The notes beneath the pieces are model-generated. The model worked only from the letters and a program-made list of their open reading frames with translations. It made no database searches and had not been told where the DNA came from. Shown here piece by piece: positions 23,061 through 32,856 of a DNA stretch of 64,000 nucleotides. A program made the position numbers and the translations under genes. Every line of letters begins with the position of its first letter. Positions within the stretch are counted from its first letter, which is position 1. Origin of the DNA: Agapetus fuscipes (Eukaryota > Arthropoda > Insecta > Trichoptera > Glossosomatidae); assembly GCA_951799405.1 (NCBI GenBank), contig OX637346.1, positions 9,013,215 to 9,077,214 of the forward strand. Direction: 5' to 3'.

Positions 23061-23880
23061 CTATAATATACCTTACATTCCTACATCGATACTATATATA
23101 CCACTTTTTAGCTAAAGAAATTAATGACCTTGTGAATCACACCTTGAATAATACGTTCGATATTTTTAATATTTGATTACAAATAAAAAAATAAAAACAT
23201 GTATACAAAATATCGCAGCTCTATCATCTCATCACTGACAATATGGGAACCGTGATCACCTCTAAAACAGTAACATTACTCTCGATAATAATAATTGTTA
23301 CGCCGGTTCCGTTGGTCTATCCGCCATTACAGACAACATCTCAAAGTCTAAGGGCAACTTTCACCCATTTTACGCGTAAACCAAAAACTGGTTTTCGTTT
23401 TGGGATAGACCCGCTCATTCCGGGTTTCCTATCGCGGTGAGGATGTGAATACTCCAAGTAAAAAAACTTCACGCTCAACCTAAAAAAAGTGTATCTAATA
23501 AAAAGCATTGCCTCTAGTAAGCGTTTCAGTTTCGATATTTATTTTATTAAATTGTTTAACAGTATTTTTTTCTACGAGATCTCCATCACGATTAGCTTCG
23601 CGCCCAAGCTCATTATTACACACAAGCTGTAAAAAGTAATGCTTGTAAAAAATACGCGAACTATAATTAAGTCTCGATAGATATGTTACGGTTACTCCGT
23701 GATCGGGGACAGACTTCATTATTTTTTTATGAAACGAGAAAAACTGGAATTTTATTCCAAATATGATCATATTTTAGCCAATTAATAACTTAATTACACG
23801 TATTAAGCGATTTGTATGTTTTTCATTTTTTTCTCATAGCACATTTAATACTACCTACTCATATTTAAAACAAACAATTA
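23061..23880. other. No gene seen
   Basis: A short family E core occurs in reverse near 23,508-23,535 (CCTCTAGTAAGCGTTTCAGT). The minus-strand frame at 23,495-23,770 overlaps this repeat and is not a gene I recognise. Confidence 0.35.
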
Positions 23881-23882
23881 CC

Positions 23883-24084
23883 ATAAAATTATTTTTTCTT
23901 AACGTAGTTTAACTTTCACAATACTATTTTATATCTCGAGCACTTTCGACCGTCAATACTCAGGTCATTATCAAGAGTATAATGATAACTCTTGATAATG
24001 ACCTGAGTATTGACGGTCGAAAGTGCTCGAGATATAAAATAGTATTGTGAAAATTAAACTACGTTTAAGAAAAAATAATTTTAT
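23883..24084. mobile_element. Foldback element 1 with hammerhead-like core
   Basis: Arms 23,883-23,978 and 23,988-24,084 are nearly perfect inverted repeats around a 9-nt loop. On the + strand of the right arm lie TTGATAA (23,992-23,998), T, GACC (24,000-24,003), an 11-nt loop, GGTC (24,015-24,018) and GAAA (24,019-24,022). That is a hammerhead-like layout. Because it lies in the arm, the complement is also present in the left arm on the minus strand. About 15 bp downstream is TTTCACTGTGTGAA, a motif shared with foldbacks 2 and 3. Confidence 0.75.
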
Positions 24085-24580
24085 TTTAAATAAAATGAAT
24101 TTTCACTGTGTGAATACACAAACCCTACAAAATCTAAATAATTACCATTTTATTGAAAACGGTAGCATTGGTTATAAAATAAGTTTGTAGGTACATTTTC
24201 GGTTTATCTGGTAAACCATTATAATTATTTTTTTTGGGATAGGTTAATCTTTAGCACACTTGAATGAAAATTATAATGATGAAGTAATTCATTAATTTAT
24301 ACATTTTTAATGATTTATGTGTAAACATTGTTAAAAAATATTATTATTTCAAAGTATTTTAAAGAAATAACAGGTTAGTAGTAATGTTCTCAGAACGTTT
24401 TCAGATTTTTTTCTATGTGAATAAATGTCACACAGGTATATGTAGCAAGGGTCTTTAGTAACCAATAACAAAAGATAAGTTAGCAAATGACCTTGAAACT
24501 CAGATGTGTATCGTCATTACTTTTTATCTATGATAAATGTACGGATTCCACTGTAAATTTTTTTAACTATAAAATAATGT
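24085..24580. other. No gene seen; foldback flank
   Basis: The first ~80 bp (AATTTTCACTGTGTGAATAC through ATAATTACC-like text) resembles the sequence just after foldback 2 at 24,775-24,840. The two are therefore likely copies of one larger element. The rest is AT-rich. Confidence 0.4.
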
Positions 24581-24761
24581 AAAAAAACTTTTTTAAAACA
24601 TAGTTTTATTTTCACTTATTTTGAGTTAACAAGGCCCAAGCGCTATCGGACTTTATCCGTCCATCATCAGAGGCTAACTCAACGGATAAAGTCCGATAGC
24701 GCTTAGGTCTTGTTAACTCAAAAGAAGTGAAAATACAACTTTGTTTTAAAAAAGTTTTTTT
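24581..24761. mobile_element. Foldback element 2 with hammerhead-like core
   Basis: Imperfect arms of about 80 bp (24,581-24,660 and 24,682-24,761) surround a 21-nt loop. On the minus strand the order is CTGATGA (24,670 down to 24,664), T, GGAC (24,662-24,659), a 7-nt loop, GTCC (24,651-24,648) and GATA (24,647-24,644). It resembles a hammerhead core with GAAA changed to GATA. The flank TTTCACTCTGTGAA matches foldback 1. No coding capacity. Confidence 0.7.
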
Positions 24762-25648
24762 AATTTAAATTAAAATGCATTTTCACTCTGTGAATGCACT
24801 AACTCTAGAAAATTTAAAGAATGTAATTATCAAATCCACTTTATTTTCAAGCATATTTACTTTGAATCAAAATGATACATAAAAATATGACGTAAGCAAT
24901 CAGAAAATAATCTGAATTTCGCACCCTCATGATGCGTTCAGTGTCAATAAAATACAAAACTAATACCACTATCATATGTGGGGGGATGCGCGTTGACAAT
25001 ACCCCCGTCCCCAGGGTAAACAAGAACGCTTCCAAAGGCAGAATGCGACCCCGCACAATGCTAACATATTCTCCACCAAAGGAATAATGCATGGATGTAA
25101 TTCCTCGTGTTATTGCAGTATGCACCTAGGGCCGCCAATGCCCATTACGCAACATATTGATATAATAACATTGGATATCATAAGTAGTGCACTCCAAATT
25201 TTTGCTTGCTAATAAATAATTAAAAATATCTGTAATAACTGAATTGCGTGAAGTATATTGGTGTTTACAGTGTAAAGCTAACTCAATTTTTTATCACAAA
25301 TTGTTCGCGGTTCTCTCTGACTGCTGCTTGTGTGTTTTTTTTTCAAATTAAAAATAAATGTTTCATCGCTTGTAATATCAATAAGGACTATTTTTGCAAA
25401 TCTGTCCAATAAATTGCAGCCAATAAACATAATTGCTTATATTATTGCTGAAGACTTTGTAGCAGGGCTGTCACTGCAATTGGGATAAATAAAAATAAAC
25501 ACAATAATCAAATAAATTGTACCTGTGACATAAAACAATAATATTATACTTAAATAATATAAAACTTAAATAACCCGTGAGAAAAAAAAATATATATTAT
25601 AATTACAAGTAACTTCTTTTTTTTCCTCTTGTCCAACGATTTTTAACA

Positions 25649-26395
25649 ATGGAATCAAACGTTGTTCAACTAATAACGGAGGCATCAAACCTTTTGAATA
25701 CCATGCAACTGGCGCTAATAAATGGCAATAATTCTGCAGTGAAGGCAGTTAAGGAGTTGACTTCTAAATTGCTACCCACGACGGCGGGACTGGCAAGAAC
25801 GATGTCCCTGATTGGAGTTTTAACCGGCAAAATGGAAGGGGAATTGCAGACATTCAAGAGTAAGCCCATTTCAATGGGCGAGTCGGAGGACTCAAAGCAT
25901 AATTCTATCTTCGATGCGATTAGCGAACTCGAGGAACGACGTGAAAAATCTAAGAATGTAATGTTGATGAATATTCCAGAAAGCGCGGCCTCTACCCAGG
26001 TGCAGCGACTGAATGATGACCGCAACACTGTCATGAATATCGTCAGTAAGTTCGATGAAGTCAAAACGGATTGTATCAAGGTATCCAGAGTTGGAAGAGT
26101 GGCGGCTGACAAAGTAAGGCCTGTTAAAGTTTCCTTTGCTGATTCTTCGGAGGCCAGATATGTGCTGCGTAATAATAGGCTTCTTGGCGATGGTGTGCGT
26201 GCTAAAGCTGATCTGACTGTCTCACAGAGGGAACATCTACGGGGTCTATGGAATGAAGTCGAAGAGAGGCGAATGGCTGGTGAGGAGGAGCTGACGGTGA
26301 AATTTTTTGATTCAATTCCAAAGATTGTAAAGCTCCGAAAAAACTTACCAGGAGAATCGGCGCAACTGCCTACTATCAGAACGTCCGTGGAGTAA
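25649..26395 (+). CDS. LINE ORF1 protein, RNA-binding type
   Basis: A 248-residue protein that should bind the element's RNA and form the retrotransposition particle. The first ~95 residues look helical. From residue ~93 a charged stretch (ELEERREKSKNVMLMNIPES) leads into an RRM-like region with KVSRVGR and VKVSFADSSEARYVL. A basic C-terminal domain follows, with VSQREHLRGLWNEVEERR and KIVKLRKN. This arrangement resembles L1-ORF1-like (Transposase_22-type) proteins, and no CCHC zinc knuckle is visible. The ATG at 25,649 is preceded by AACA, a reasonable context. Its last 85 bases overlap the open ORF2 frame. The heptamer A AAA AAC at 26,338-26,344 lies in its reading frame, so a -1 slip would enter ORF2. 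Function by family analogy; intactness is seen directly. Confidence 0.8.
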   Translation: MESNVVQLITEASNLLNTMQLALINGNNSAVKAVKELTSKLLPTTAGLARTMSLIGVLTGKMEGELQTFKSKPISMGESEDSKHNSIFDAISELEERREKSKNVMLMNIPESAASTQVQRLNDDRNTVMNIVSKFDEVKTDCIKVSRVGRVAADKVRPVKVSFADSSEARYVLRNNRLLGDGVRAKADLTVSQREHLRGLWNEVEERRMAGEEELTVKFFDSIPKIVKLRKNLPGESAQLPTIRTSVE

Positions 26396-29166
26396 ACACA
26401 AAACTATCTGAATTATCTATTAGTGCATCTTTAACTTCATATGATATATTGTTTTTTACGGAAACCTGGTTGAATGAAGGTGTGCGTGACGGAGAGCTTG
26501 GTTTTGACCGTTACTGTGTGTATAGGAGAGATCGTGATCGTAAAGATAGTGGCAAGTCCAGGGGAGGAGGTGTTATGATCTGCGTTGCCAAAAGGTTCAG
26601 GTCCTGTATAATAAAATGTCTGAACACTTCATTGGAGCAAATATTTGTTAAAATCATTCTCCCGATTGGAATTTTAATTGTGGCTTGCGTATATATTCCG
26701 CCAGGTTCAGACTCTGAATCCTACTCCAATCATTGTAAAGATATGGAGAGAATCCGTTTTAAATATCCAGACGCTAAAATCTTGGTTGCTGGGGACTACA
26801 ATTTGCCGGGTGCCGAATGGTGTGAGTGTGAGGCCAATGCGGTGATGGATGATGAGTGTACCGCCGAAATTAAAAACATGTCCTCGTTCCTTGGTTTGGT
26901 TCAGTGTAATCTGGTACGTAACAGTTTAAACCGATTACTGGACTTAATATTTACAGATATTGATGGTCTTAATGTTTCCACAGCCGCGGAGATCATCCTG
27001 CCGGCTGATGCCCATCACCCCCCATTAGAGATAGATTTTATTGTGAATTATGAAAGGGAGTCCTTGCCTGAAAGAATTACAAAAAACTTCAAAACTTGTG
27101 ACTACGACGTCATAAATAACCATCTTAATGAGGTTGATTGGTCTTTCCTTGATACAAATACCAACGTAAATGAAATTGTGTCACAATTTTACAACGTTAT
27201 AAATAGTTCCGTTCACGATTTTGTGCCTATCAAACGGCCACCATGGGGGAACTACCCCAAATGGTTCACACGCGAACTTGTTGATAAGATTAGTTTGAAA
27301 AAAAGATTGCATGCCCAGTATAAGGCAACTGGGGACCCCAGTGACTACGAAGCATTCAGTAGGGTAAGAAAGGAGTGCCAGGTGCTTTCAGCAGCGCTAA
27401 AACGTGAATTTTATAGAAACATAGAGAGTCAGTTACCAGGAACCTCCGTGAATTTGTATAAACTTGCCAAATCTTTAAAAGACGATCATAGCGATTACCC
27501 GAAAATAATGTATTTCAATGACAGGTCTGCCAATAGCGTGAGTGATGTAGTGGACTTATTTAGAAAATATTTCCTGTCAATCTACGAGGACGTTCTCATA
27601 GGTGTCAACACTCCGGCGCTCCCGCTGACTGATCGAGTTCATATCGCGCGTGTGATATTTTCCGTGTCGGACGTGCAGCGTGGTATTGATTCGCTGGATA
27701 CTAATAAATCTGCAGGTCCTGATCAACTGCCGCCTGTTTTTATTAAGAATTGCTCAAATGTTATGTGTTGGATTTTACAAAAAATATTTAATAAATCTAT
27801 TGAATCGGGAATTTTTCCAACAGCTTGGAAATCTAGCCACATTATTCCAATTTTCAAAAAGGGAGATAAATCTGATGTCACTAGCTATCGCCCAATATGT
27901 ATACAATCCTGCATACCGAAGTTGTTCGAATGTATTCTTCTCGGTAAGATTAAGAGTGACTTAGCACTCGTTATATCGGACCAACAGCATGGTTTTGTGC
28001 AAAACCGATCGACCTTGACAAACCTTTTGGAATTTCATTGTGATATCATGGATGCTTTTGTTACCAGGAGTCAGACGGACTGTGTATATACAGACTACTC
28101 CAAGGCGTTTGACCGCGTCTCCCATACAATATTGTTGGCAAAGCTTCTTTCTCTTGGTATTGATGGTGCACTCCTTGCGTGGTTTTCGAGCTATCTTGCT
28201 GAAAGGGAACTTAGGGTTTGTGTGTCGGGCGTTGTTTCATCTCCTTTTTTGGCGAAGAGCGGTGTGCCGCAGGGCTCACATCTCGGACCCATTTTGTTTA
28301 ATATATTTGTCAATGATCTCCTGAGCGGGTTTGACGGGGTGAGATTTGTCATGTTTGCTGATGACTTGAAAATTTACAGAGTGGTTAACTGTATTGGTGA
28401 CTGCGAGATATTACAAAGAAATATTGACGTGCTTTATGACTGGTGTGTGAAGAATGATTTAACTTTAAACATAGAAAAATGTCAAGTAATGCGTTTCCAC
28501 AAAATTAAGAATCCCACGGTGTACCCTTACTCGATTGATGGTACACAGCTAATGTCGGTTGCGCAAATCAAAGATTTGGGAGTATTGTTGGACGCGGGAT
28601 TAACATTTGTACCACACATAAAGGCAACTGTGGATAGGGCACTCAGAACATTAGGATTTTCCTTACGACTGTGTGAAAAATTTTATAACGTGCACACCTT
28701 TATTTATATTTTTACAAGTTTGGTGAGGCCATTGCTGGAGTATAACTCCGTGTTGTGGTCTCCTCACTACCAGGTACATATACGTAGTATAGAAAAGGTA
28801 CAAAACAAACTACTTCGCTTTATCAACTTCAAACTCGGAATACCCATCTCGGATATCAATTATAACCAACTCCGAGAATCGTATAAACTTGCACCGCTCT
28901 CGGCTCGGAGAAGTGCTGCTGACATGGTTTTTCTATACAAACTCATTAATGGCTTGACCGACGCACCCCAACTCCTATCAAAAATTAATTTCCGTGTCCC
29001 AATAAGGAACACGCGTAACGTGGATACTTTTGATGTGGCAGACTGTGCCGTGAACTACCAGTATTACTCGCCTTTTCAGCGACTGCCCAGGGAGGCGAAC
29101 AAGCTGGAGGTTGATATTTTCTCCACGGGATTCTATACATTTAAAAAAAATATAAATAGTATGTAG
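26311..29166 (+). CDS. LINE ORF2: endonuclease-reverse transcriptase
   Basis: The frame is open from 26,311, just after a TGA, to the stop at 29,166. The expected endonuclease start YYQNVRG lies at 26,371. No in-frame ATG precedes the catalytic region; the first, at 26,575, is beyond the ETW glutamate. Counting from 26,449 as residue 1, the exonuclease-endonuclease-phosphatase domain shows ETW at 5-7 and AGDYNLPGAEW around 114-124. The reverse transcriptase follows, with TDYSKAFDRVSH near 548-559, GVPQGSHLGP near 605-614 and the catalytic FADD at 636-639. A tail with WSPHYQVHI and RLPREANKLEVDIF ends it. It would nick target DNA and reverse transcribe the LINE RNA. Expression probably needs -1 frameshifting or reinitiation from ORF1. 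Confidence 0.88.
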   Translation, partial: FNSKDCKAPKKLTRRIGATAYYQNVRGVNTKLSELSISASLTSYDILFFTETWLNEGVRDGELGFDRYCVYRRDRDRKDSGKSRGGGVMICVAKRFRSCIIKCLNTSLEQIFVKIILPIGILIVACVYIPPGSDSESYSNHCKDMERIRFKYPDAKILVAGDYNLPGAEWCECEANAVMDDECTAEIKNMSSFLGLVQCNLVRNSLNRLLDLIFTDIDGLNVSTAAEIILPADAHHPPLEIDFIVNYERESLPERITKNFKTCDYDVINNHLNEVDWSFLDTNTNVNEIVSQFYNVINSSVHDFVPIKRPPWGNYPKWFTRELVDKISLKKRLHAQYKATGDPSDYEAFSRVRKECQVLSAALKREFYRNIESQLPGTSVNLYKLAKSLKDDHSDYPKIMYFNDRSANSVSDVVDLFRKYFLSIYEDVLIGVNTPALPLTDRVHIARVIFSVSDVQRGIDSLDTNKSAGPDQLPPVFIKNCSNVMCWILQKIFNKSIESGIFPTAWKSSHIIPIFKKGDKSDVTSYRPICIQSCIPKLFECILLGKIKSDLALVISDQQHGFVQNRSTLTNLLEFHCDIMDAFVTRSQTDCVYTDYSKAFDRVSHTILLAKLLSLGIDGALLAWFSSYLAERELRVCVSGVVSSPFLAKSGVPQGSHLGPILFNIFVNDLLSGFDGVRFVMFADDLKIYRVVNCIGDCEILQRNIDVLYDWCVKNDLTLNIEKCQVMRFHKIKNPTVYPYSIDGTQLMSVAQIKDLGVLLDAGLTFVPHIKATVDRALRTLGFSLRLCEKFYNVHTFIYIFTSLVRPLLEYNSVLWSPHYQVHIRSIEKVQNKLLRFINFKLGIPISDINYNQLRESYKLAPLSARRSAADMVFLYKLINGLTDAPQLLSKINFRVPIRNTRNVDTFDVADCAVNYQYYSPFQRLPREANKLEVDIFSTGFYTFKKNINSM
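26338..26344 (+). promoter_or_regulatory. Candidate -1 frameshift heptamer A AAA AAC
   Basis: In the ORF1 frame these seven bases read A AAA AAC, a canonical X XXY YYZ slippery site. A shift of -1 moves the ribosome from ORF1 (ends 26,395) into the ORF2 frame, which is already open from 26,311. ORF2 has no AUG ahead of its endonuclease, which makes fusion plausible. No stimulatory pseudoknot was demonstrated by eye. Confidence 0.5.
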
Positions 29167-29167
29167 G

Positions 29168-29290
29168 TATCCGCATTTTGTCGGTCTCTCATCATCCATT
29201 CTTTCCGCAGGCCCAAGCCATCTCAACACATTTTTTTTTGTACCTTTAGTTTCACATCTTCTTTCTTTCTTTGCACAACACATTGTAAAT
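29168..29290 (-). mobile_element. RTE-like LINE relic in 3' UTR of another LINE
   Basis: Minus-strand text reads VLRWLGPAERMDDERPT, the same motif as RWLGHLERMDDERLT at 1093-1368. It begins two bases after the ORF2 stop codon of the intact LINE, in reverse orientation. It is either a nested insertion or captured sequence. Confidence 0.6.
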
Positions 29291-29850
29291 TGTATGTTGT
29301 ATTGCATTGTATGAAATCTTTTTTTTTATAAAAAAATCCTTGAAATTTTAAATGATCTTTTGTTTATTCTATTAATTTTAGCAAATTTTACACCTGATTT
29401 AGTATATTATGTTGTGACAACCCTGATCAAATAATGAAGATTTGTTGTTTATTACAACAATTTTTGTATACAACAATTGCTAACACTGGTTTATGGTTTT
29501 TGCATTATTATTTTTAAAGTTTATTGTTATTATTTTTAAATTGTTAGTTCTATTGCTTTATAACCATCGTATATTTACATCTTTGTATATTATTTATGTG
29601 TCATTTATTTGTGTTATATTTTAAGATATTAGTTTTATACCTATAGATACAGTACCTACTTATGTACCTACATATTTATATTTATCGCAATGTTGTAAAA
29701 GGCTATATAGCCGTTTATTCTTCTTAAATAAAAATATTAGGGGAGTAATTTTATTAAGGTTTCAATCATAAGAAGATTATCCTGTAAAGGGGCTGGTGCT
29801 ATGTATGCTTTATTCGTGGGTGTATGCCATTAGTTATTTTGTTATTTTAG

Positions 29851-29947
29851 ACCGGCCCATAGTCTAGTGGTAAACGCTTCGGATTCGATTCCCTGAATAA
29901 CTCACAAAAATATACACATTGATTTTCAAATCTTCTTCATTACTAAC
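29851..29947 (+). mobile_element. SINE family B, 5' half
   Basis: ACCGGCCCATAGTCTAGTGG, then TAAACGCTTCGGATTCGATT and TTTTCAAATCTTCTTC match the family B head, with a deletion in the B-box area. The 3' half reappears at 30,190-30,250, so the copy looks interrupted. Confidence 0.65.
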
Positions 29948-30190
29948 TAACGTAATCCGGTTCGCAAGCCTTGAAGGCTCAGGGCCTCCTGCTCCACAAT
30001 CCTCCAGGACTCTCTGTCTTGTGCTGCTTCCCACAATGGTCTCCATACTCTCGGGAAATCTGCATCAGTCTCAACATTATTTACCCATCGTATCTTAGGC
30101 CGTTCGAGTCGTCTGACACCAAAAACTGGAAGATATTTTTCTGATATTTTTTCTGATTTTCTTAGAGTTTTCAGCACATCGGCGACCATC
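29948..30190 (-). mobile_element. LINE C-terminal fragment between SINE B halves
   Basis: The minus frame holds FGVRRLERPKIRWVNNVETD, then RPLWEAAQDRESWRIVEQEA. This is the RPxxRW...AxDRExWR signature of LINE ORF2 C-termini. It sits exactly between the 5' and 3' halves of a family B SINE, consistent with nested insertion. Confidence 0.65.
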
Positions 30191-30250
30191 TCACAGAGGG
30201 CTCTGGAGTTAAAGCTAAACAATAACAGCGCTTACCAAATAAATCACCCT
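30190..30250 (+). mobile_element. SINE family B, 3' half
   Basis: CAGAGGGCTCTGGAGTT, then ACAGCGCTTACCAAATAAAT and CACCCTGAAT correspond to the end of the family B unit (compare 23,000-23,050). Confidence 0.6.
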
Positions 30251-30469
30251 GAATTTTTTTTCATGATAGAAATGATTTTGTTTTTTTTGTCACTTCACAA
30301 AGGTCCTGTCCGATCAAAACATTAAAAAAAATCAATGAAAAATGTTCCCACCTTAAAAGTTATATATATAATACTTTATAAGAAGTAATAAACAATCATA
30401 ATTAACACGTTAAATGTAGTAGTTAGTACGTAGTCTGCTATATTAGTTGTTAACTAACTAACTCTATTC

Positions 30470-31230
30470 CTATTGAGGGTGTGAGTATCAAACCATCCTC
30501 AATCTTAAAATTTCTTGGAGGATATATAGATTCTGGACTTTCACTGGAAACCCAAATATCAAAAACAGTAAGTGCTGGAATGTTCCAGATCAGATTGATC
30601 AGGAGCATCAGGAGATGCTTGCCAGTCGAGGAAACCAAGGCTCTTGTTGCTGCATTTGTGCTCTCCCGGCTTGATTACTGTAATGGGATATACAGTGGCT
30701 TGCCACTTGTACAGCTGGGCAGACTTCAATCTGTGCTTAATGCTGCGGCACGTTTGATCTGTAATTTAAAAATTACTGAGCACATCACACCCTCACTCAG
30801 GGATCAGCTTCATTGGCTGAAAATAAAGGAGAGGGTGGAGTACAAGGTCTGCTTAACTGTATTTAAGTCCTCGCAGAACATTGCGCCACTGTATGTCTCA
30901 GAGCTATGTGTGGGGGACACAGTAGAGGGTAGGCGGGGTACTCTGAGATCTGCATGCAGTACTGCTGTGAATAGATTCAGGGTTCCCTGCAGAAGCAACA
31001 TGGCCAATTATTTAGATCGTGCCTTTTGCATTGCTGGCCCTCTGCTGTGGAATGCCTTACCACACGAGCTGAGAGCTGTGGAGAGTACAAATGCATTTAA
31101 ATCAGGATTAAAGACATGCTTGTTCAGGAGGGGCTATGGCTCTGCAGTGCCCTTGCAGTGAATTCACAAAACGGCACTAAAAATATTGTCAATTTATTAT
31201 TACTATTATTATTAAATCCAAGAAGTTTTA
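30470..31230 (+). mobile_element. CR1/L2-like LINE, 5'-truncated, frame open
   Basis: The frame at 30,481-31,161 encodes 226 residues of a reverse transcriptase C-terminus. They include LKFLGGYIDSGLSLETQISK, RLDYCNGIYSGLP, RLQSVLNAAARLI, LHWLKIKERVEYKV and GPLLWNALPHELR. This is the conserved post-catalytic region of CR1/L2/Rex-type LINEs. The endonuclease and FADD core are absent, so the copy is dead on arrival. The open frame suggests it is fairly recent. It ends with TTATTATTACTATTATTATT, a simple-repeat tail. Confidence 0.8.
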
Positions 31231-31560
31231 ATGTTAGCCTATGTATTATGATAATATGAAAAACTGTTCGTTCTTCATTACTTGCGCATCTGCGAAAGTA
31301 CTAAAATACATTTCAATGGATCTTGGAAATCGCTTCTTCTTTATCCATTCTTTATTTCAACAAAGGAAGAACTAAGTAGTACAACGTAACAGTTAAATAA
31401 TTACAGCTTTTATCCATATACTACATAGTTAGAAATGTTCATCTTTTATATTTCGCTATGTCGGTACGCAATTTACACACAGTGTGAGTTTGTAAAGCGC
31501 TTACAATCTTTACGGAAGTGCAAATAACAAACTATTTATCAGCACCATAGCGTTTATAAA
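31231..31560. other. No gene seen
   Basis: AT-rich sequence. The word GTGTGAGTTTGTAAAGCGCTTA occurs at about 31,481 and again at about 32,170, suggesting a small unclassified dispersed repeat. Confidence 0.35.
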
Positions 31561-31564
31561 AAAT

Positions 31565-31680
31565 AAAAAAAACTAATGCAGCGCCTTTAGTGAGCGTTTC
31601 ATTTTCAGTATAACGCTGTGACTGAATATTGATACATGGGGTACAGAACCCCAACTTTGAAGTTTACGTGTAACTTTTCT
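31565..31680 (-). mobile_element. Family E MITE-like copy
   Basis: GCAGCGCCTTTAGTGAGCGT and TTCATTTTCAGTATAACGCT are the reverse of the family E core. The text then turns into TGGGGTACAGAACCCC, its characteristic end. Confidence 0.5.
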
Positions 31681-31794
31681 TTAACCCTATGATGTTCAGG
31701 CGTTTTTCACATAACAAACGCACTTACCAGATCTCCCGATATTCATACATTTTGTATGGGCTTATGAAACAACGGGTGCCATTTTTTTTTTGTT

Positions 31795-31905
31795 TTTATT
31801 TTTTTTTCTTCATGGCTGGAGAGCAAAGGCGTGGAGTAGAATCAAGGCCCTCATAGGGCTGTTGAGCTCATGATGATGATGGTGATGATGATGATGATGG
31901 CATAT
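31795..31905 (+). mobile_element. LINE/SINE 3' end with ATG-repeat tail
   Basis: GGCTGGAGAGCAAAGGCGTG, GAGTAGAATCAAGGCCCTCA and TAGGGCTGTTGAGCTC precede a long ATGATGATG tract (31,870-31,900). A GC-richer unit with a trinucleotide tail is typical of a LINE 3' terminus. The family is not identified. Confidence 0.4.
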
Positions 31906-32590
31906 TTTTTCCACACAGTGTCCTAATACATCTGGGTGAACTTATCAGATTACTAAATAATCATATTACTATAGATCTTTGAACCCTTTATTAATATTAT
32001 ATTGAAACCGTGAATAAACCTGTAAGATGTTTTTTTTGCTTCATTGTCACCTTGACTTTGAGAAAATCATAGAAGGATTTCGTTCAATCGCGTCTAGAAG
32101 AAAATGTTTTCATATTTTTGAGACATAGCTGAATATCGTGGTGTTAACCAGTAGGCAATTTCCTCATAGTGTGAGTTTGTAAAGCGCTTAAAATCTTTAC
32201 GATCGAGAAAATAATGTGAGGCTAAACTATTTATCAGCATTACACTATTCAAACATTGTCATTCCACGTAATTTACAAACATGTCAATCACAAAGCGCGT
32301 TGTATAATAAATCTGCAAATGATTACCGCGTCAATTTGTTTGTACGGCAGAAAATCTTTTTGCCATTAAATGAATGGGGATTTTGCAAAGGTGAAATTTA
32401 GAAAACAAAGGTTAAAATTTCTACCATTAATACTTGTGGCTGCTTTGTAATATCCAACACACGATTTTTTTGTTTTTGTAATTTATAATATTTATTTGGG
32501 TCCAACGACTGCGTCAAACACGATTTTTTAAATTCCATAAGTAAATACAATCAATAAAGTTTACGATAATTTATTTGCCTTTGCGCCGCT
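31906..32590. other. No gene seen
   Basis: AT-rich. A 61-codon + strand frame (32,216-32,401) has no recognisable domain. Confidence 0.3.
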
Positions 32591-32597
32591 TTTGAAT

Positions 32598-32856
32598 GAA
32601 CCACACTTCAAGAGCCCTCTGTGAGCTTGGTCAGTGCTATAGAATGTGCAAATTACTCAAGCTACACCGAATTACTGAAAAGCTGAATAGGCTATTGGAG
32701 ACCGGCCTTTGGTAAACGCACAAAAAAAAATCAACCCAACGAAGAGCTTATTTGACAATTAAGTTATTATATTTTGTTGTGCTCCGCAAGGAATTGAGCC
32801 CAGGACCTTCCAATTATGAGTCTGTAGCGTTAATCGCAAGACTACGGCCGGTGAAA
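32598..32856 (-). mobile_element. SINE family B copy (minus), diverged
   Basis: CCACACTTCAAGAGCCCTCT, then GAGCTTGGTCAGTGCTATAG and TTTTGTTGTGCTCCGCAAGG, ending CTACGGCCGGTG, match the reverse of the 22,760 copy. The pol III boxes are degraded. Confidence 0.7.

Larger units (their letters stand above)
25270..29735 (+). mobile_element. Non-LTR retrotransposon, two intact long ORFs
   Basis: A 5' region of uncertain start, perhaps near 25,270-25,320, leads to ORF1 (25,649-26,395). This is followed by the overlapping ORF2 (to 29,166) and a 3' region ending at about 29,690-29,735 with AAGGCTATATAGCCGTTTAT and CTTCTTAAATAAAAATA. That 3' style is common in Jockey/CR1-group insect LINEs. The combination of an apurinic-type endonuclease and reverse transcriptase in ORF2 identifies a LINE. 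No stop or frameshift interrupts either frame, so the copy may be young. A relic of another LINE sits in its 3' UTR (29,168-29,290). I could not identify target-site duplications or the exact 5' end. Clade (Jockey, CR1 or Daphne-like) is not resolved by eye. Confidence 0.85.

Noticed and set aside
25666..26112. 148-codon minus-strand frame opposite LINE ORF1
   Set aside because: Antisense shadow of a real coding frame with no recognisable domain.
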